8,969 nucleotides of DNA from Bacteroidales bacterium UBA4295 (GTDB lineage: Bacteria > Bacteroidota > Bacteroidia > Bacteroidales > Paludibacteraceae). The position numbers and the translations under genes are program-made. The notes under the pieces are model-generated. The model was not told the origin of the DNA. It was given only the letters and a program-made list of their open reading frames with translations, and made no database searches. Numbering within the stretch: position 1 is the stretch's first letter; every line of letters starts with the position of its first letter. The stretch covers positions 9,197-18,165 of the forward strand of contig DGVB01000035.1 of assembly GCA_002395805.1 (NCBI GenBank). Reading direction: 5' to 3'. Of this stretch, positions 6,902-8,969 are shown piece by piece.

Positions 6902-7834
6902 TTATTTATCTTTTTTCCCGAATAGTGAGAAGTGAACGTAGCGTTTCGGGTGCGCCTTGAGATCGACGAGCAGAGAGTCCGCCGAAACGACGGTAGCATC
7001 GATATGGTTATAGAGCGATTTATTATAGATCAGTTGTCCGAGCGTGCCATCTTGAGAGCGTACATCCGTAATCAATCCGTTGACGTTGTCAACGGCATTA
7101 TCAACCCGTGCAACCGTAGCTTTGAGATCAGCAGCCTTGATATCCGCCACAACGGTATTGAGGTTAGCGACGGCCGTGTCGGCATTATTGACGATGCGCG
7201 GCACCTGATTATTCATCATACGCTTGAGATAGGAGGAGACTAAAGACAGGTCTCCCGAGATGCGATCAACATTTGTAAGAGTCGATTTGAGATGGTCTCC
7301 CTCCATCTGGGAGCGCAGGGATGCGATGAGCGAATCGACATCCTGAACGGCTTCATCCACATGCGCCAGGAGTTCGCCCTGAAGGCTGTCAAAGAGTCCC
7401 GGAACAAAAGTAGTAGGCAGGAAAGAGCCATGAGCAATGACTGAATGATTCGCTTCGCTCAATGATGCGCCTTCGGCGCCTAATGATGAAGACGGCAACT
7501 GCAGTTCGATAGCCATACCGCCAAGGAGTCCGTCCGAGACGAGTGCCATTTGAGTGCCTGGCGTGAGCGCAATATCCTTATTGATGGAAATATCTATCGT
7601 GAATGCGCTGTCTCGCGTGAAATCATAATGGATTCTGTCCACTTGTCCCACTTTATGTCCACGGATATAGACCGCCGCTTGTTCCTCGAGCCCATGAAGA
7701 TTCGTAAACACTCCATGATAACTATTGGTAGGCGAAAAGATATTCACCCCCTTGAGGAAATTAAAACCGAAGAAAAGCAGGAAGAGACAGATTGTGGCGA
7801 GTGCGCCAACTTTGATTTCGCGAGCGTATTGCAT
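6902..7834 (-). CDS. MlaD-family (MCE domain) lipid-transport substrate-binding protein
   Basis: The 310-residue product is anchored by one N-terminal membrane helix (about 10-28, ALATICLFLLFFGFNFLKG) and carries one MCE domain (about 38-113: YHGVFTNLHGLEEQAAVYIRG, then KVGQVDRI and the TPGTQMALVSDGLLGGMAIELQL end). A long helical, probably coiled-coil tail follows (about 150-290). It ends in LKAHPKRYVHFSLFGKKDK, a C-terminus I recognise from Bacteroidales MCE proteins. MCE proteins of this class form hexameric rings that pass lipids across the periplasm with an ABC transporter; no transporter genes are in the window. A short low-complexity segment (116-132, rich in Ser, Gly, Ala, Glu) just after the MCE core is encoded by a palindromic repeat. 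It is downstream of the amidase in the same direction and 43 nt away, so the two are probably co-transcribed. Confidence 0.9.
   Translation of the reverse strand: MQYAREIKVGALATICLFLLFFGFNFLKGVNIFSPTNSYHGVFTNLHGLEEQAAVYIRGHKVGQVDRIHYDFTRDSAFTIDISINKDIALTPGTQMALVSDGLLGGMAIELQLPSSSLGAEGASLSEANHSVIAHGSFLPTTFVPGLFDSLQGELLAHVDEAVQDVDSLIASLRSQMEGDHLKSTLTNVDRISGDLSLVSSYLKRMMNNQVPRIVNNADTAVANLNTVVADIKAADLKATVARVDNAVDNVNGLITDVRSQDGTLGQLIYNKSLYNHIDATVVSADSLLVDLKAHPKRYVHFSLFGKKDK
7444..7487. repeat. Palindromic repeat with three AATGAT motifs inside mlaD
   Basis: AATGAT recurs at 7444-7449, 7461-7466 and 7482-7487. Between the second and third copies lies a perfect 5-bp hairpin GCGCC-TTC-GGCGC (7467-7479), and between the first and second lies TCGCTTCGCTC. 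It is read in frame and encodes the segment SLGAEGASLSEANH. The composition differs from the flanking coding sequence and resembles an interspersed palindromic repeat accepted by the gene. Confidence 0.6.
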
Positions 7835-7836
7835 AG

Positions 7837-7878
7837 AGTTATCAGTATTCAGTTGTCAGTATTCAGTATTCAGTTAAT
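7837..7878 (+). repeat. Heptanucleotide tandem repeat in the amidase-mlaD spacer
   Basis: Successive 7-mers read AGTTATC, AGTATTC, AGTTGTC, AGTATTC, AGTATTC and a degenerate AGTTAAT. The array fills almost all of the 43-nt gap between the amidase stop and the mlaD start. It resembles the short heptanucleotide tandem repeats described in cyanobacterial intergenic DNA. Confidence 0.85.
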
Positions 7879-8969
7879 TATTTCTCGAACTTAGTGATCC
7901 AGCAGTCCGGGAAGAGCGATTTGATTTCTTTTTGTTTTTCAACCACCTTATTGCGATCGGTATCTACGATTGCATAATATTTGTACCAATCTCCCACTTT
8001 CCGGTACTCGCAGGAAACACCTTTGAGTTTCGGATCAGCGGAATCGAGTAGCGTACGTGAGGCGCAGATCTGCAGGGCGTAGTAAGTTTGCGGTTGAGTG
8101 GAAGAGGTAGCGGGTTGCCGGTACTCAACAAGCTGCTGCCCCTTATTTGATACGCTATCGATCCCGTTTCGGTTCTCTCTCGGTAGTGTGTCGCCAGTCT
8201 GATTTGGGGTCTTCACAGCTACCGTAACCGTATCAATTGCGACTGAACCTTTCCGTACGGTCTGCTTGTGCGTATAAGCCCCGAACGCATTCACGAGCGC
8301 ATTCGCCATCTGGGCGATAGAGGCATCTTGATTCAAGAATCTCTCCTCCTCGGGATTAGAGATGAATCCCATTTCAAAGAGGACGGACGGGCAAGCAGTC
8401 TTGAGCAGCACCCAGAAAGAAGCCTGCTGGACTCCCCTATCAGAGCGGTTGAGATGTCCGACGAATCGTTTCTGTATCTGCTCAGCAAACTGCAGGGATT
8501 GATCCATGAAACTATTCTGCATCAATTCGAACATGATGTAAGAGTCGATTGAATTGGGGTCGAATCCCTGATAGGTGGTTTTATAATCCGCCTCCAGTTT
8601 CATCACGGCATTCTCGCGCATCGCGACGTCCAGGTTTTTCTCCATTTTCTCCGTACCGAGGATGAAGGTCTCTACACCCTTGGCGTCTTTGGACGGCGAA
8701 GCGTTGGCATGGATAGAGATGAATAAGTCAGCATTATTCTTGTTCGCTATATCCGCACGTGTCTGCAAAGGGATGAAGACGTCCGTCTCCCGGGTGTACA
8801 CCACTTTTACATCCGGATATTGCTCTGCGAGCAATTCCCCCATTTTAAGTACCAGAGCGAGGTTCAGATCCTTCTCCATGGAGAATTTTCCCACCGCGCC
8901 CGGATCCTTTCCGCCATGCCCGGCATCAAGTACCACCGTATAATTCGTCTCTGCCACCATCGGCAAAGC
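7878..8969 (-). CDS. N-acetylmuramoyl-L-alanine amidase (Amidase_3) with SPOR-like C-terminus, 5' end outside window
   Basis: This zinc enzyme cuts the amide bond between muramic acid and the stem peptide of peptidoglycan and acts in the periplasm during cell separation or wall turnover. The frame is open to the window edge (first codons A-L-P-M-V-A-E), so the true start and most of a probable signal peptide are missing. Numbering from the edge, the likely zinc and catalytic residues are His18 (DAGHGG), Glu32 (MEKDL), His87 (SIHAN) and Glu199 (FEMGF). Residues about 105-165 form the extra helical insertion (ENAVMKLEADYKTTYQGFDP, then SYIMFELMQ) seen in Bacteroidales amidases and thought to control access to the site. 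A linker (about 235-295) leads to a C-terminal SPOR-like domain (YYALQICASR to the end), which would bind denuded glycan. mlaD follows 43 nt downstream. Confidence 0.93.
   Translation of the reverse strand, partial: ALPMVAETNYTVVLDAGHGGKDPGAVGKFSMEKDLNLALVLKMGELLAEQYPDVKVVYTRETDVFIPLQTRADIANKNNADLFISIHANASPSKDAKGVETFILGTEKMEKNLDVAMRENAVMKLEADYKTTYQGFDPNSIDSYIMFELMQNSFMDQSLQFAEQIQKRFVGHLNRSDRGVQQASFWVLLKTACPSVLFEMGFISNPEEERFLNQDASIAQMANALVNAFGAYTHKQTVRKGSVAIDTVTVAVKTPNQTGDTLPRENRNGIDSVSNKGQQLVEYRQPATSSTQPQTYYALQICASRTLLDSADPKLKGVSCEYRKVGDWYKYYAIVDTDRNKVVEKQKEIKSLFPDCWITKFEK

Noticed and set aside
8964..8966. TTG as the start codon of the amidase
   Set aside because: The frame stays open to the window edge and the visible A-L-P-M-V-A looks like the end of a signal peptide, so the start is outside the window.

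Overview
This window looks like chromosomal DNA from a Bacteroidota bacterium, most likely order Bacteroidales. Four promoters fit the Bacteroidota -33/-7 consensus (TTTG, about 20 nt, TAnnTTTG), and start sites have A-rich leaders instead of strong Shine-Dalgarno sequences. The proteins (GroEL ending in GGMGGMM, a DnaA of 455 residues, an N-acetylmuramoyl-L-alanine amidase followed by an MCE/MlaD protein, an outer-membrane beta-barrel) are of Bacteroidales type. Genus and species cannot be given from the sequence alone.

Layout. Positions 1-365 hold no gene: there are two copies of a repeat unit carrying a long terminator-like hairpin, a short 12-bp tandem repeat and a strong promoter. A secreted beta-barrel protein follows on the + strand (366-1274). 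It converges, with fused stop codons, on a three-gene minus-strand operon that reads ubiE (menaquinone methyltransferase, 2918-2226), a Dabb-family protein (2232-1927) and a secreted protein of unknown function (1921-1271). ubiE is divergent from groES-groEL (3112-5018, + strand), and the two promoters interlock. A bidirectional terminator (5060-5089) separates groEL from the convergent dnaA (6492-5125, minus). dnaA has its own promoter, a long leader with a terminator-like hairpin, and an AT-rich upstream region with an inverted pair of DnaA-box-like sites, so the origin may be here. Beyond it, on the minus strand, are an mlaD-like gene (7834-6902) and an amidase gene cut by the window end (8969-7878).

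Functionally this is core genome: protein folding (GroES/GroEL), replication initiation (DnaA), menaquinone synthesis (UbiE) and envelope upkeep (amidase, MCE lipid-transport protein, beta-barrel). I see no mobile element, defence system, CRISPR array or convincing RNA gene, and no clearly new multi-gene system. The most interesting material is small-scale: interlocked ubiE/groES promoters with repeated TGCCA half-sites, the possible origin together with a changed DnaA recognition motif, a heptanucleotide repeat filling the amidase-mlaD spacer, a palindromic repeat translated inside mlaD, and a 21-bp duplication over the dnaA stop codon.
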